Assembly (NCBI RefSeq): GCF_907164915.1
Contig: NC_061867.1
Location: 42,745,242 to 42,809,241, forward strand
Source: Impatiens glandulifera
Taxonomy: Eukaryota > Streptophyta > Magnoliopsida > Ericales > Balsaminaceae
Reading direction: 5' to 3'
Length of the DNA stretch: 64,000 nt
Below the pieces are notes generated by a model. The model searched no databases. It was not told the DNA's origin and worked only from the letters and a program-made list of their open reading frames with translations. How positions within the stretch are numbered: position 1 is the first letter of the stretch; the number at the start of each line of letters is the position of its first letter. This document shows, one piece after another, positions 37,166-49,721 of the stretch. Made by a program: the position numbers and the translations under genes.

Positions 37166-38194
37166 TTAAGAATGCACTCTCGAATTTGGTTATTAAATAA
37201 TCAAAATTGATATAAAAAATATATAAAAAATTAAACGAATTGGTTAGATATTTTTTTAATTTTCAATTTTTTTTCCAAATAAATTTATAATAATAAGTAA
37301 TATTAGACTCAGTAGAACTTTATATTTGATTGTTAGTTTCATCTAAAATTTAATGTTTAAAGATTTGTTTTATCGAAATTATTTTTATTTCCACCTAATA
37401 AATATTTTTAATTTATATAATTTTGGGTGGATTTAATTAACTAAAAAAATAATTTTAAATAAAATGAGTGATTAAAGGTAAGTTTTGTTATATTTTTTAA
37501 ATAATTATATAAAATAATATTGAATTAAATTTTAAAGTTACATTATGAACTTAATTTTTTTTTTCTTGGATTTTTATATTATTACACACGTGCATAATTA
37601 GATTAAAAAATTTTAATTCCTTTATATTGATGGTATTAAATTAATTTTTTTTTATAAAATTATTAATTTTAGTAATTATATATATATATATTATATTTCA
37701 AAACTATATAATAATGCTTAAGGTACCATTTCTTACATAGTATTAATTATATACGATACTTTATATGAGGTATTATAATGTATAAATTATATAAGTGATA
37801 TGTGTTTGATTGGATATATAAAAGAGGTATTAATCGTATATAATTAAAATTTTGTGTTTGATTAATGGTATAAAAAAATAATAAAAATAATAAGAAGAGT
37901 ATTTTACCCTTTATTTTTAATCATCAAAAATATATACTGTCTAATAAATAATTTTTATATTCATATAATAATATTTATATTTATAAATAATAACATTATA
38001 TATTTTTTATAAAATTTACACACCTAAGTTATAAACTAATAATAAATCACTAAATTGTTTTTTATTTTTTTTATTTTCTCTCTCTTTATATATATATTAT
38101 ATATAATTTTTTAAAATTTTAATTATTTTTTTTATATATTCTCTTTCATCATTAATTTATTTAAATATATATTTTTTTCATTTTCTATTTAATC

Positions 38195-38229
<35 letters not shown>

Positions 38230-38358
38230 TAATTAATTTATTTCTTATTTTATATCTTATTATATATATATACATATATTATATTCTCTTTCTTCTTTCA
38301 TTTTATATAAATATATTTTTTCTCACTAATTATATACAAATTTATAATATTGTTTCAC

Positions 38359-38421
<63 letters not shown>

Positions 38422-38572
38422 CTAAAACAAACATTTTATAAATCATTAAACATAGCGAATACTAATCACTAATTTTTCATTCCCAATTAATATATTTTTT
38501 TATTTTTTCTAGTTATATATATATATATTATTTTTTATTTCTTCAACTTTTATTATTTTTATTTTTTCTCCC

Positions 38573-38635
<63 letters not shown>

Positions 38636-38907
38636 CTTTATTTAATCATACAGTATACTGTATATTATGTTCAAATATTTTAAAATATTTGCCATATAAA
38701 TATATATAATAATAATACAATTTTAAATTTTTGAAAGTTTTATTTTTCTCCTTAAATAAAAATATATTTTTTATAATTAAATTATTATTGTTATTTACAG
38801 ATAAAAACATATATAATTATATTAGTCAAAAATATACCTACAATATATACATGTATACTTATCATTTTAAATTTAAATCAAACAGTTAAATTATAATTAA
38901 ATTATAT

Positions 38908-38953
38908 GTGATCTAGTGATTAAAATATTTAAATGTGATAGTTCAAATCTCAC
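38908..38953 (+). repeat. tRNA-derived SINE-like fragment
   Basis: tctagtgattaaaat resembles a box A region and agttcaaatctcacc a box B, about 28 bases apart as in tRNA-derived SINE heads. No poly-A tail or target duplication was identified. Confidence 0.35.
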
Positions 38954-39684
38954 CTAATGCGAAATTTAATGGTATGGGTGGACAAATGGTATATCGTCCT
39001 TGATAGTATAAAGATTAAAATAATGATGGTATAAGTGGAGATGGTTAGGTGATAATGAAAGAATCATATATTCATGTGAGTGTTTACACTTTGAGATAAT
39101 TAAAAACCAACAAAGAAAATTTTAAGTTATCTTTATTCATGAAATAACATTTATTCATTTATAACACTTATTTTAGATTAAATATATATTATTTTTATAT
39201 ATAAACACTTATTTTAGATGAAATATTTATTAATTTTATATATAAAATTACAATAATATTTAAATATAGTAAAAAAATCAAAATTTTAATTTTATATATT
39301 TAAATATAAAAAAGACATTTTAAATTTAAATTATTAATATTAAATAAATTAAAATTAAAATATTAAAAGATAATAAAAATAAATAATAAAAATTAAAATT
39401 AGAATTAAAAACTCATATAGTATCTTTTATTTAATTATTATAATCTTATATAAAATAATATTTATTATAAAAGTATATTTTTTTAAATTTAAAAAATAAT
39501 ATGTGATTTTAAAATGATATAACTTTTTTTTTTTTTAATTATGTGTATACATATTATTTTTAAACCATTATAATATAAAAAATATGCGAATTTAATGGTA
39601 TATATGGACAAATGGGAGGATGGGAACCTAAATGAATTGATGAGATAATTTTTTTAATATTTATTTTTTAAATAAATATATAAG

Positions 39685-39890
39685 AAATGATTGGGAGAGA
39701 GAATTTGGGATAGAGAATTTGGGTGAGAGAATAAGAAAGGGAATAACGGCGCAATATGATTGGCTAAAAAAATCAAATAATTTATCTCTTTTCTCTTTCC
39801 TCCAACTTTTTCCTTTTTTCAACTAATGAGGTGATATCAAGTCATTCTCTCCCTCAAATTCTCTCTCCCTATCACTCTTCATATAACAGA
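39685..39890. mobile_element. small inverted-repeat element (MITE-like)
   Basis: Left words tgggagagagaatttggg and inverted right words ctcaaattctctctccc are arranged around an AT-rich centre of about 120 bp. The ends are imprecise and no clear target duplication was seen. Confidence 0.4.
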
Positions 39891-40259
39891 AAAAAAGTAA
39901 TATTAGTCCTCTTAGTCATAATTTATATAATTTGATAAAAAAAAACTTAATCTTTATGGATATTTTGCATAACCCACCTCTTCCCATGTAATGAATATTA
40001 TCCATTAATATGAATGGTTTCGTGTGTAACTTATTTTTTATATATTTAATATTTTTTTAAAATGTTTTTTAAATAAAAAATAAATTTTAATTTCATAAAT
40101 TTTCTTATAACTTTAAATATTTTGATGAATTTAAAATATATTTTAATATTAAATTTTGAAAAAAAATTTACGAATAAAATTCATTTAAAATTATTAAATT
40201 TGAATAATATTATTTCATTCTAAAATATTATATATAAATAATAGTATGTGTGCAAATGC

Positions 40260-41331
40260 ACCTAATTCTGGCTAGTTTTATATAATTTAATAGGTTACAT
40301 GTAATATTTTATATTTTTTCTTAACTATTTTTTTAATTAATTAAAACAAATTATTATTAGATTTCAAAAATCTTAATTCTTTTATATTGATGGTATTAAA
40401 TGATTTCAAACTTTTCTTTTTATAAAAATATTATTTTTAGTAATTACATTAAAAAAATAGTTATTGAATTTCAAAACTCTTAATTCCTTTATTTTGATTA
40501 AATTAAATAATTTAAAATTAAGAAAATATAATTTATTAGACCCATAAAAATATTGATGTGTTATTCAACTATACAAAAATAATATAATATCTTTCATGAG
40601 ATTTCTTCTACACATTTATTTTCATTCAATAATCATATTTCGTTAAGAAAAATCATAATAAATTGTTATCAAAGAAAACTAAACGATTATTAAATAAATA
40701 TTTTTTTTTATAAATAAACGGTTACTTAATCTCACATCATCAATGTAGTTCTACTCTTTACTCTTTAAAATGAAAATTTTAATATGTCAAATAAAATTGA
40801 TTAGAATATCACAATGTAATTAGAAACTATTTAATTATTATTTTCATTAATTAATTTTTTTTTATCAGAACCATTAATGGCCTCTTAGGACACCCATTGT
40901 TCACAAAGTTTTGTACACTTAGCTATCAAAATACACCAAATAAGATTCTTGGAAGAGAAAGTGTATGTGAAACTTTTAGGGAAGGATAATTCCAAGCTAA
41001 AATTGTTCAATTTGTTTTTCTATTATTATTGTTGTTTTTTTTAATAAAAGAAGAAGAGTTTAGATATGTACTTGATCTTTTTATATTTTGGTCAAACAAA
41101 AAGTATTAATAATTAATATATACTAAAGGAAGATTTATTGTTAATATTTTATAAAGTATATATATATATAATATAATATATACTATTATATACATATAAA
41201 TATATTTTTATAAAATCAAACATTAATCTCCTATACAAATTATTTAAAAACAAATTATCTTCTTTTTTAAGAATTATTTAAAAAAAGTTATTTGACTACA
41301 AAAACTAATGTACTAAATTAAATAATTATTT
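40260..41331 (+). repeat. R segment, right-hand part (copy F)
   Basis: It starts near ttacatgtaatattttat and contains the blocks aaaatcttaattcttttatat, gattaaattaaataattt, gacacccattgttcacaaag (second PMD relic, minus strand) and aataaaagaagaagag in the order seen in copies B and C. It is followed by the LTR of a minus-strand Copia at 41332. Confidence 0.65.
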
Positions 41332-41869
41332 GAGTTTCTCGGAATGAACTTCCTTAATGAAGATGACTTTCGACAAGTGAGAAAAAACAAGTAAGCAAGA
41401 ACTTGTTGTAGATTAAGAATGTATTTTAGGATGTTATTATAGTTACAAGAGTATGAATTTATACAAAAATAAGGGAAACTAAATAGCTAGAATATGAAAC
41501 CAAGAGACTCTAGTGTGTTGCTCTTTAATTTTAAAGTTTTTAATACCTTCCCTCAAACGAAACGCGGAGTCATACACCGTGAGTTTGTTAAGTAATAAAG
41601 AAAATTGGTTTGACGCAAGTCCATTGGTTAGGATGTCGACAATTTGATCATCAATAGGTATGTATTGGATGAAAAGAGATTTCTAATAAACATGTTCGCA
41701 AACGAAGTAAATATCTATCTCTATATGTTTTTATACGAGCATAAAAAAATGGATTGGCCGACAGAAATGCAACACCAATGTTGTCAAACCAAAGAGTGGG
41801 AGGTTGAAGTGGGGAGATGCAAAATTCACGTAGCAAGGATTGAAGCCAGATGAGTTTAGTAGTGGCATG
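41332..41869 (-). pseudogene. minus-strand Copia remnant: RNase H end plus 3' LTR (host of element 1)
   Basis: The minus frame from 41869 downward reads TKLIWLQSLLREFCISPLQP, PTLWFDNIGVAFLSANPFFY and ARIKTYRDR, the C-terminal RNase H of Copia polymerases (consensus WCDN...LSANPVFHARTKHIE). Decayed IADILTK-like sequence follows near 41620-41650. A polypurine-like tttgagggaagg (minus, about 41553-41565) precedes an LTR running to about 41332 with a TATA-type tataaattcat region. Element 1 inserted at 41869/41870, and the upstream part of the same polymerase lies beyond it at 47635-47820. Confidence 0.72.
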
Positions 41870-41948
41870 TGTTGGGTTTTGTTCGGGCTCCTAACTATGA
41901 AAAAGGCCCAATAGGGTTCAAGCTCACTTTTAATTCATTAAGGGTAAT

Positions 41949-42667
41949 TGTTAGGATCTAGATCGGCGATGGCGGATCGGAGTCCAGCCGAATAGTACTT
42001 TCTGACAACACTCAACGGTTGGGGCTAATTCGGTTAAGAATTAACACCGGTTTTAATACTACACAAACTGTCACAAACCCTTGAACCGAGTTCATGTGCG
42101 GAAGTGGTTTGTTTCAGGTTGAAGAAACACACACACATGATGAATAGAGATGTGGTTTGGAGAATGTCGGTTGAGAATTAGTGATGCGGTTAGAATAGTA
42201 TGGGTTGGTTAGAATATGAAAAGTCGGTTAGAATATGGAAACTTTTCTTCAGGCTATCTTCTGCAGCCTGTAGCATATCATCAAACTTGTATGAATATGG
42301 AAATGTTACAGTCTAATCCTCTGATGTCATCTTCTGCATATGTCCAAAGTGTTTACTTGCACCAATTTGTAATTTGTTCTTTATTTGATATCCTTGACTT
42401 CTTTCTCTAAATGGTCTTCTCGTTGGATTTGTTCTTTGGATTTGAATTGAGTACTTCATTCCAACTGATCATGTTAGCCGGTTGTTTAGTTCAACTGGAC
42501 AGCTTCCGGTTTTGGATTTGTCACTTTCTTCTTCTATCCGGCTTGATTTCTTGACCGGTTGAAATTCTTGACCGGTTGAAATTCTTGACCTGTTGAAATT
42601 CTTGAACGTTCCTGCACAATAAGTTTATTCTGTTAAGTTCTATTTAACCGGTAATTTTTATCTAACA
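41949..42667. mobile_element. solo LTR (719 bp) nested in the 5' LTR
   Basis: Begins TGTTAGGATC and ends TTTATCTAACA (TGTTAG/CTAACA inverted ends). It is flanked on both sides by GTAAT (41944-41948 and 42668-42672), a perfect 5 bp target duplication. The 3' LTR of element 1 has the uninterrupted sequence (attaaaggtaatatagta near 47260), which proves the empty site. There is no internal region. A 64-codon frame at 42216-42410 inside has no recognisable domain. Confidence 0.92.
42546..42610. repeat. 17 bp tandem repeat in the solo LTR
   Basis: About four copies of ttcttgaccggttgaaa, the last degenerate; isolated ccggtt words occur elsewhere in the same LTR. Confidence 0.85.
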
Positions 42668-43181
42668 GTAATATAGTATTTTAAAAGGGTTATATTATAA
42701 CCTAATTGCTCTGGTATTTAAAGAGCGGTAGCCGTCATTAAGAAGCAGAAGTCAAAAATTAAAAAGAGAGGAAGAAAGAGAAAATCTTGTAGCAGATTTT
42801 CGCCTACAGCTGCGCAGGTTCATCAAACTCACGTCAGAGATTCAAACGGAGTTTTTCTGGGGTTTAAAGGTTCTTCCTAATTTGAGTTTTTTTTCTTATT
42901 TGACTTGTTTGGGACCAAAAAGTTGTATCTTTTTGGTTAGCCCTTTTATCTTTCTGCGGTATTAAAGGTTGTTATACCTTGATTGTATTCCCGACTCTAA
43001 TTTTAGTGAAGCTTGAACTGGACGTAAAGTCACATGGTTTTTACTCATTTATTTGAGGAGGTTTTTCACGTAAAAATTTCGTGTGTGCATTGTGTTATTT
43101 ATTTCCGCTTTTACTTGTGCTTTATCTGCTCCTAAAATTTTCAATCAAGTAGGGAATAGAATATACATTTTTCCCAACAAG

Positions 43182-43193
43182 TGGTATCAGAGC
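43182..43193 (+). promoter_or_regulatory. primer-binding site of Copia element 1
   Basis: TGGTATCAGAGC, complementary to the 3' end of initiator Met-tRNA, two bases inside the LTR end at 43179. Confidence 0.92.
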
Positions 43194-43223
43194 TTGGTTA
43201 GCTGTTTAGGACTTGACTGAATT

Positions 43224-46200
43224 ATGGAGATAAACACAAGTATGATGATTTTACTAAATGGCTCAAATTATCAAATTTGGAAAGGAAAGATGAAGGATCT
43301 GTTATTTGTTAAAACTTTACACTTACCAGTTTTTGGTAGTAAGAAACCTGCATCCAAATCTGATGAGGAATGGAATTTTGAGCATGAACAAGTATGTGGT
43401 TTTATTCGTCAGTTTGTTGAAGAGAATGTTTACAACCACATTCAACATGAGACAAATACACAATCTTTATGGAATAAACTTGAAAATTTATATGCTTCAA
43501 AGACTAGAAGTAATAAATTATTCTTGCTTCAGAAATTAATTCATTTGAGATATAATGATATTGCTTCTATGGCTGATCATTTAAATGAGTTTCAGGGTGT
43601 TCTTGATCATATGTCAGGCATGAGAATTAAGTTTGAAGATGACGTTCAAGGACTTTAGTTATTGACTACTCTACCCAATTCGTGGGAACATTTAAGGTTT
43701 CTCTTTGTAATTCTGTTGCTAATGGTGCAGTAACTCTATAGATGGCAAATATGGCGTCATGAATGAGTAATTGAGAAGAAAATCTCAAGAGTCTTCGATA
43801 AATTCAGATGTGTTGGTTACTGAAAATAGGGGGAGATAGATGAACAGGGGTGTAAAAGATAATGCGAGACATAAGAGTCGAAGTAAGTCTAAATCTAAGT
43901 ACAAGTCAGCTAAATGTTATCATTGTGGTAAAAGGGGGCACATTAAGAAAGAATGTTTTAAGTGGAAACGCGAACTAAGCGGATCTAAACAAAATAATGA
44001 TGCTGGTGAAGATCGCGTGTGAACAGCGACTTCAAATGATTTCGTAACTGTCTACGATGAGAATACAATTAACCTTGTATGTAATGAGTCGAGTTGGGTG
44101 TTTGACATCGGAGCATCCTTGCATGTTACTCCAAGGAAAGACTATTTTATGTCTTATACTTCAGGTGATTTTGGAGTATTGAAGATGGGTAACGACGACT
44201 TAAGTAAGGTTATTGGTATTGGTGATGTTTGCTTGGATTCTGGTAATGGGTCGAAATTATTACTTAAGGATGTTCGAGATGCTCCAGATATTAGGCTGAA
44301 TTTGATATCAACTGGAAAACTTGATGATGATGGTTTCACGAGTAGTTTTGGTTCTGGAAAATGGAAACTTTCTAAAGGTAACTTTATTATAGCTCGAGGA
44401 GAGAAATATTCTAATTTATATTTGATGCAAACTTCGATATGCAAGGATAGTGTGAATGTTGTACGGAGTAAAGATGCTTCCAAATTATGGCAGCGAAGAC
44501 TTGGTCATATTAGTGAAAAGGGGTTGAATTTGTTGGTTAAGAAAAATGCTATTTCTGGTTTGAGTGAGAACAATTTGGAGAAATGTTCTCATTGTGTTTC
44601 TAGAAAACAAACTAGAGTATCGTTCAAGCATAATATTCCTTGAAGAAAGTTAAAAGTCTTAGAGCTAGTGCATTCAGACGTTTATGGTCCTTTAAAGGTA
44701 CAAACTATTAGTGGTGCTCTTTATTTTGTAACGTTTATTTATGATCATTCTAGGAAGCTTTGGGTATATGTTTTGAAGTCTAAAGATGAGGTTTTAGACA
44801 AGTTCAAAGAGTTACATGCTCTTGTTGAAAGAGAGACCAGGAAGAAGATCAAGTGCATTCGTAGTGATAATGGTGGTGAATATTGTGGTCCATTTGATGC
44901 ATACTACAGACAACAAGGGATCAGACATTAGAAAACACCTCCAAAGACTCCTTAGTTGAATGCCCTTGCAGAAAGGATGAACAGAACAATTGTTGAGAGA
45001 ATTAGATGTTTGCTTTCAGAAGCAAAGTTATCTCAAACGTTTTGGGGTGAAGCGTTATTCATAGTAGTACATGTTATTAATTTGAGTCCTATAGTCGCTT
45101 TGGACGGTGAAGTTTCAAATAAGGTATGGACTCGTAAAAATATATTGTATGATCATTTATGAATAGTTGGATGCAGGTGATCTATTCATATTCCAAAGGA
45201 TGAAAGATCAAAGATGGATGTGAAGAGTCGAGAATGCATTTTCTTGGGTTATGGCCAAGATGAATTTGGTTACAGATTATACGATCCAGTTGCAAAGAAG
45301 CTTATCAGAAGTCGTGATGTCATCTTTTATGAAGATGAGACTATTGAAAACATTGATAAAGCTAAAAGTAGTGAGTTGAAGGAAAAGGGCGAATGGATAG
45401 ATTCAGATCCAGTTCAATTATCTGATTCACCTAGTTCAATAGAAAATCAGCTACAGTAGGATGATTCTCAAGATGAACATGACGTTCAAGTGGAAAATAT
45501 TAGTAACGAGCAAGAGGAATTGTCTACAATTCCATCTCGAAGATCAACAAGAGATAGACAACCTTCTATGAAATATTCTATTAATGAATATGTTTTAGTG
45601 ACCGATGGGGAAGAGCCAGAGTCATATGAAGAAGCTATGGATAGTGAATCCAAGCATAAATGGGTTGATGCTATGAAAGATGAGATGCAATCTCTACATG
45701 ATAATCATACTTTTGAGTTGGTAGAATTACCAAAAGGAAAGAAAGTTTTGAAGAACAGGTGGGTATACAGATTGAAGCAAGATGATCATACTTCAGCTCC
45801 ACAATACAAAGCTCGTTTGTTTGTCAAAGGTTTAGTCAAAGAAAGGGAATTGACTTTGACGAAATTTTCTCTCCTGTTGTTAAAATGAATTCAATCAGAA
45901 CTATATTGAGTTTGGCAGCTAGTCTGGATTTGGAAGTTGAACAGATGGACGTGAAGACGGCTTTTCTTTACAGTGATTTAGAGGAAGAGATTTTTATGGA
46001 TCAACCTAGTGGTTTTGTGGTTAAAGGTAAAGAGAATTGTGTTTGCAAGTTAAATAAGAATTTGTATGGATTGAAGTAGGCTCCACGACAATAGTATAAG
46101 AAGTTTGAGTTATTTATGAAGCAGCACGGATATAAAAAGACTACTTCCGATCATTGTGTGTTTGGGAAAAAATCTCTCCTGATGATTTTGTTATTTTGTT

Positions 46201-47160
46201 ACTTTATGTTGATGATATGCTTATTGTTGGTCAAAGTGCTGCGAGAATTGATAGGTTGAAACAAGACCTAGGGAAATCCTTTGCAATGAAGGATCTTGGA
46301 AAAGCAAAGCAGATTCTTGGAATTAGAATCATTCGTGACAGAAAGATGAAAAAGTTATGGTTGTCTCAAGAAAAATATATTGAGAAAGTGCTACAAAGAT
46401 TCAATATGGAGAATGCTAAAAGTGTCGGCACACCTTTAACGACTCATTTTAAATTGAGCTCCGAATATAGTCCTTCAAATGATGATGAAAAGGAATATAT
46501 GAAGAATGTTACTTATAGATCAGTTGTTGGTAGTGTTATGTATGCTATGGTTAGTACGAGACCAGATTTAGCTTATGTTGTTGGTACTGTCAGCATGTTT
46601 CTTTCAAATCCAGAAAAAGAACATTGGGAAGCGGTGAAGTGGATATTGAGATATCTCAGAGGCACATCAAGTATGAGACTTTGCCTTGGAAATGAGAATC
46701 CGAATTTAGTTGGTTATACCGACTCAGATATGGCAGGTGATGCTGATTCAAGAAAATCTACTTCAGGCTATTTGATTAATTTTGGTGGGGGAGCTATTTC
46801 TTGGCAATCGAGACTACAAAAGTGTGTTGCATTGTCAACCGCGGAGGCTGAACTTATTGCAGCAATGAAAGCTTGTAAGGAGCTGATTTTGGTTAAGAAG
46901 TTATTATTTGAACTTGATATTGTACAATAAAGGTATGTGCTTCTATGTTATAGTCAAAGTGTTATTTATCTAGCGAAAAATTCAACATTTCATTCTAGAT
47001 CTAAATATATTGATGTGAAGTATCATTAGATACAGGATGCGTTAGATGAAAAGTTGTTGATTTTAGAAAAGGTGCATACAGACGATAATGGCGCTGATAT
47101 GATGACTAAGACACTACCACTAAGCAAGTTCAAGTTTTGTAACTCCTGGGTTGACAACAT
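43224..47160 (+). pseudogene. gag-pol polyprotein of Copia element 1, decayed
   Basis: The start is the ATG 31 bases after the primer site. Gag (UBN2-type) is at 43224-43658, ended by an in-frame TAG. The CCHC knuckle CYHCGKRGHIKKEC is at about 43915. The protease motif reads DIGAS (normally DSGAS) near 44104. GAG-pre-integrase LWQRRLGHISEKG is near 44485. The integrase core has VHSDVYG near 44669 and RSDNGGEY near 44862; stops occur near 44641, 44932 and 44953. RT runs from about 45610 to 46400 with QMDVKTAFLYSDLEEE and the active-site YVDDM near 46207; a stop in LYGLK-stop-AP lies at 46077. RNase H covers about 46700-47100. At least six nonsense or frameshift lesions make it non-functional. 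Confidence 0.88.
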
Positions 47161-47173
47161 CTTTCCCATAGTT

Positions 47174-47187
47174 GTGAGGGGGGAGTT
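47174..47187 (+). promoter_or_regulatory. polypurine tract of Copia element 1
   Basis: gtgaggggggagtt immediately before the 3' LTR start at 47188; plus-strand priming site of the retrotransposon. Confidence 0.8.
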
Positions 47188-47634
47188 TGTTGGGTTTTGT
47201 TTGGGCTCCCAACTATGAAAAAGGCCCAATAGGGTTCAAGCTCACTTTTAATTCATTAAAGGTAATATAGTATTTTAAAGGGGTTATGTTATAACCTAAT
47301 TTCTCTAGTATTTAAAGAGCGATAACCGTCATTAAGAAGTAGAAGTCAAAAATTAAAAAGAGAGGAAGAAAGAGAAAATCTTGTAGCAGATTTTCGCCTA
47401 CAGCTACGCAGGTTCATCAAACTCACGTCGGAGATTCAAACATAGTTTTTCTGGGGTTTAAAGGTTCTTCCTAATTTGAGTTTTTTTCCTTATTTGACTT
47501 GTTTAGGACCAAAAAGTTGTATCTTTTTGGTGAGCTCTTTTATCTTTCTGCGGTATTAAAGGTTGTTATACCTTGATTGTATTCCCTACTCTAATTTTAG
47601 TGAAGCTTGAACTAGACGTAAAGTCCCGTGGTTT
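47188..47634 (+). mobile_element. 3' LTR of Copia element 1, truncated
   Basis: It begins TGTTGGGTTTTG like the 5' LTR and follows it to aaagtcccgtggttt. It then abuts minus-strand Copia RT sequence, so the last ~140 bp are deleted. It preserves the empty target of the solo LTR. Confidence 0.87.
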
Positions 47635-47820
47635 AGGAAGAGTGTCGCCATCATGGCAATATAAAGATGACCCAGAAGAGATTGGAGTATTAAGAGGTTT
47701 TGAGTCACTCATATTGGCTCGGATAAAAATGTCATTGATATATTTTGATTTAGAGAGAAAAATGCCAGAGGTAGATCGATGAGCTTCAATCCCGAGAAAA
47801 TAATGTAGATTTGAACTTAA
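47635..47820 (-). pseudogene. minus-strand Copia RT fragment, continuation of the host element
   Basis: The minus strand reads LHYFLGIEAHRSTSGIFLSK, SKYINDIFIRANMSDSKPLN and TPISSGSSLYCHDGDTLP, the late RT region of Copia (consensus LHYFLGIEV ... AKPVSTPM). It ends at the break with the 3' LTR. About 100 residues that should connect it to the RNase H piece at 41332-41869 are missing, probably lost with the LTR end. Confidence 0.78.
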
Positions 47821-48599
47821 ACTTTTGTATTGTTTTCCCTCTTTTGGGTTTTTTTACTTTATATCCCAAAAAAATATTATAATTACTTCATATATCATTA
47901 AGTAAATACTTTTATAAAATACATTAATAATTAATTATTATATTGACAATTTATCTTTAATCAAATACAAAATAACTAATTATTATAAATAATTATTCAT
48001 GTCATTAATTCGTCAATTTCTTAATTAATGATTACTTTTAACTTTTTCATAAAAAAGAATTTTGTAGGTCAAAAGACACATAATGTTATGAAAAAATTAT
48101 CAGTATTTTTCTATTGAAATGAAATAGATCGATGTACAATAGTCTTTATCCCCGTATATATACAAATAACTAGTCAATCATACTTTTTATGAATTAACAC
48201 AAGTTATCATATTATCAACCAATATGCATGTGATATATATAAGAAATCACTTAACAACATAATATATATATCTACAAATGTACTCCATATCTTAATCGAA
48301 GTAATTACATTATCGTGCTTTGACCGATAATCTACGTGAAGCGACAATGGTCAAAACAAATCTAGGTGGATCGTTCTCACAAAGATAATTCTTGTGAAGA
48401 TAATTTCGACTCACATAGTTGTCTCTTTGAACGCATTAATATAATGATTTATAACACAAATGACATTCATTCTATGTCATCTAATAATTAAACACACAAT
48501 TTTTATAAAAAAAAATTAAAATGCTTTAAAATATCATTGACAAAGTCATTTTAGCAATTTAAATTTCTAGATAAGAAACATTTAAGTGCTCCCAATTCA

Positions 48600-48960
48600 T
48601 TTCATAATTTCTACACAAGAAATTAGAATGATTCTAATATCCATGATTAAAATCATTTAACGAAGCTCATTCATCACATAATTTCTACACAAAAAATTTG
48701 AATAATTTCAACACCAATGACTTGAGTCATTTTAACAAGTCTTATTTATACAAAGAAATCATTGACTATCTCATTCATCTCATAATTTCTAAACAAAAAA
48801 TTAGAATGATTTAAATATCAATGATTAAAGTCATTTTAAATAGTTTGATTTTTATAAAGAAATTATGGACTACCCATTATCTCATAATTTCTATATAAGA
48901 AATTAGAATGGTTCTTAACATCAATGTCCATAATTTTAGCACATCAGATTTCTACAAAAT
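48600..48960. repeat. diverged tandem repeat with a small palindrome (~75-105 bp period)
   Basis: The word ataatttct-acaca-agaaatt (palindromic arms aatttct/agaaatt) followed by agaatgatt recurs at about 48603, 48679, 48782 and 48882, alternating with atcaatgattaaagtcatt-like blocks. Confidence 0.75.
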
Positions 48961-48967
48961 AAATCAT

Positions 48968-49062
48968 TGCCAAATAAGGATTCGAACAAGGGAGAGACCT
49001 AACTTTCGCCTTGCACCTTTGCGACCGAACTTCAAACCACTGCATCAATGCATCCTATTACA
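48968..49062 (-). repeat. tRNA-related SINE-like fragment
   Basis: The minus strand reads gatgcagtggtttgaagttc ... ccttgttcgaatcc, with a box A-like head and a box B-like ttgttcgaatcc. No tail or target duplication was recognised. Confidence 0.35.
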
Positions 49063-49721
49063 TTCTTATTAAATACATTATATTTTTTTAGTTATCAATC
49101 ACCTATTACATTCATATTAATTATCACACTTAATTAATTTATGAATTTATATATATTATAATTAATTATTTTAAAACTGAAAACATATGTTTAAATTATA
49201 AATAATTTTAATAATATTAATAAATTAAAACTATTAATTTTTTTGACAATTAAAAGCTAATTTTTTTAGTTATTTTATATTTTCATTTATTATTAATAAT
49301 AATTTTAATAACCAACAAACCATTAATTAAAAAGAAAATAATTTATTATTTTCTAATTTATTTACTAGATAACGTTTGTATAATGAATATACATCATTTT
49401 TTTTTAGAATATATATCTATATCAATATATATTAGCTTATAAAATTAAATTTTCACGAAAATAACGTTATTAATAATTAATAGTATAGGTATACAATAAA
49501 GACTAATCGTTATTAGTAAATTTTTAATCTTTAGATGAACAACTTTATCTTGTCAAAATAAGCCGACTCATTTGTTTTATAACATCATACCTCGTATTTC
49601 TGAAACATCAAAGACAAAAATTTCGATGGCACAAGATACTAAATAACATAGCACACAAAACTGTTTTGAGATTGTTAGTAATATTGTCTTTAAATTACAA
49701 AAAATTTATAAGAGAACGATA

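Larger units (their letters stand above)
37166..40259. other. very AT-rich stretch with microsatellites, no gene seen
   Basis: TA tracts at 38368-38419 and 38580-38634. It includes a possible R fragment (37595-37690), a possible tRNA-related fragment (38908-38953) and a small inverted-repeat element (39685-39890). Nothing with coding character. Confidence 0.5.
41870..43179 (+). mobile_element. 5' LTR of Copia element 1, interrupted
   Basis: It runs from TGTTGGGTTTTG to CCCAACA. Without the 719 bp insertion and its 5 bp duplication it would be about 586 bp. The part after the insertion is nearly identical to the 3' LTR up to its break. A TATA-like gtatttaaagagcgg lies near 42714. Confidence 0.85.
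41870..47634 (+). mobile_element. Copia element 1 (Tork/Tnt1-like), with 3' end deleted
   Basis: Order: 5' LTR (with a nested solo LTR), Met-tRNA primer site, decayed gag-pol, polypurine tract, truncated 3' LTR. LTR termini TGTTGGG...CCCAACA form a 7 bp inverted repeat. The 5 bp before the left end is gcatg; its partner is missing because the right LTR is broken at 47634. Internal coding sequence carries many stops and shifts. Lineage is inferred from Tnt1-like RT and RNase H wording. Confidence 0.85.
47821..49721. other. AT-rich spacer, no gene seen
   Basis: Contains a diverged tandem array (48600-48960) and a tRNA-related fragment on the minus strand (48968-49062). The rest is featureless AT-rich sequence. 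Confidence 0.5.

Noticed and set aside
38908..38953. Possible functional tRNA gene
   Set aside because: Only box-like words; no cloverleaf arms could be paired by eye, so kept only as a weak SINE-like fragment.
44154..44483. 109-codon minus-strand frame inside Copia element 1
   Set aside because: Shadow of the protease region of gag-pol on the plus strand.
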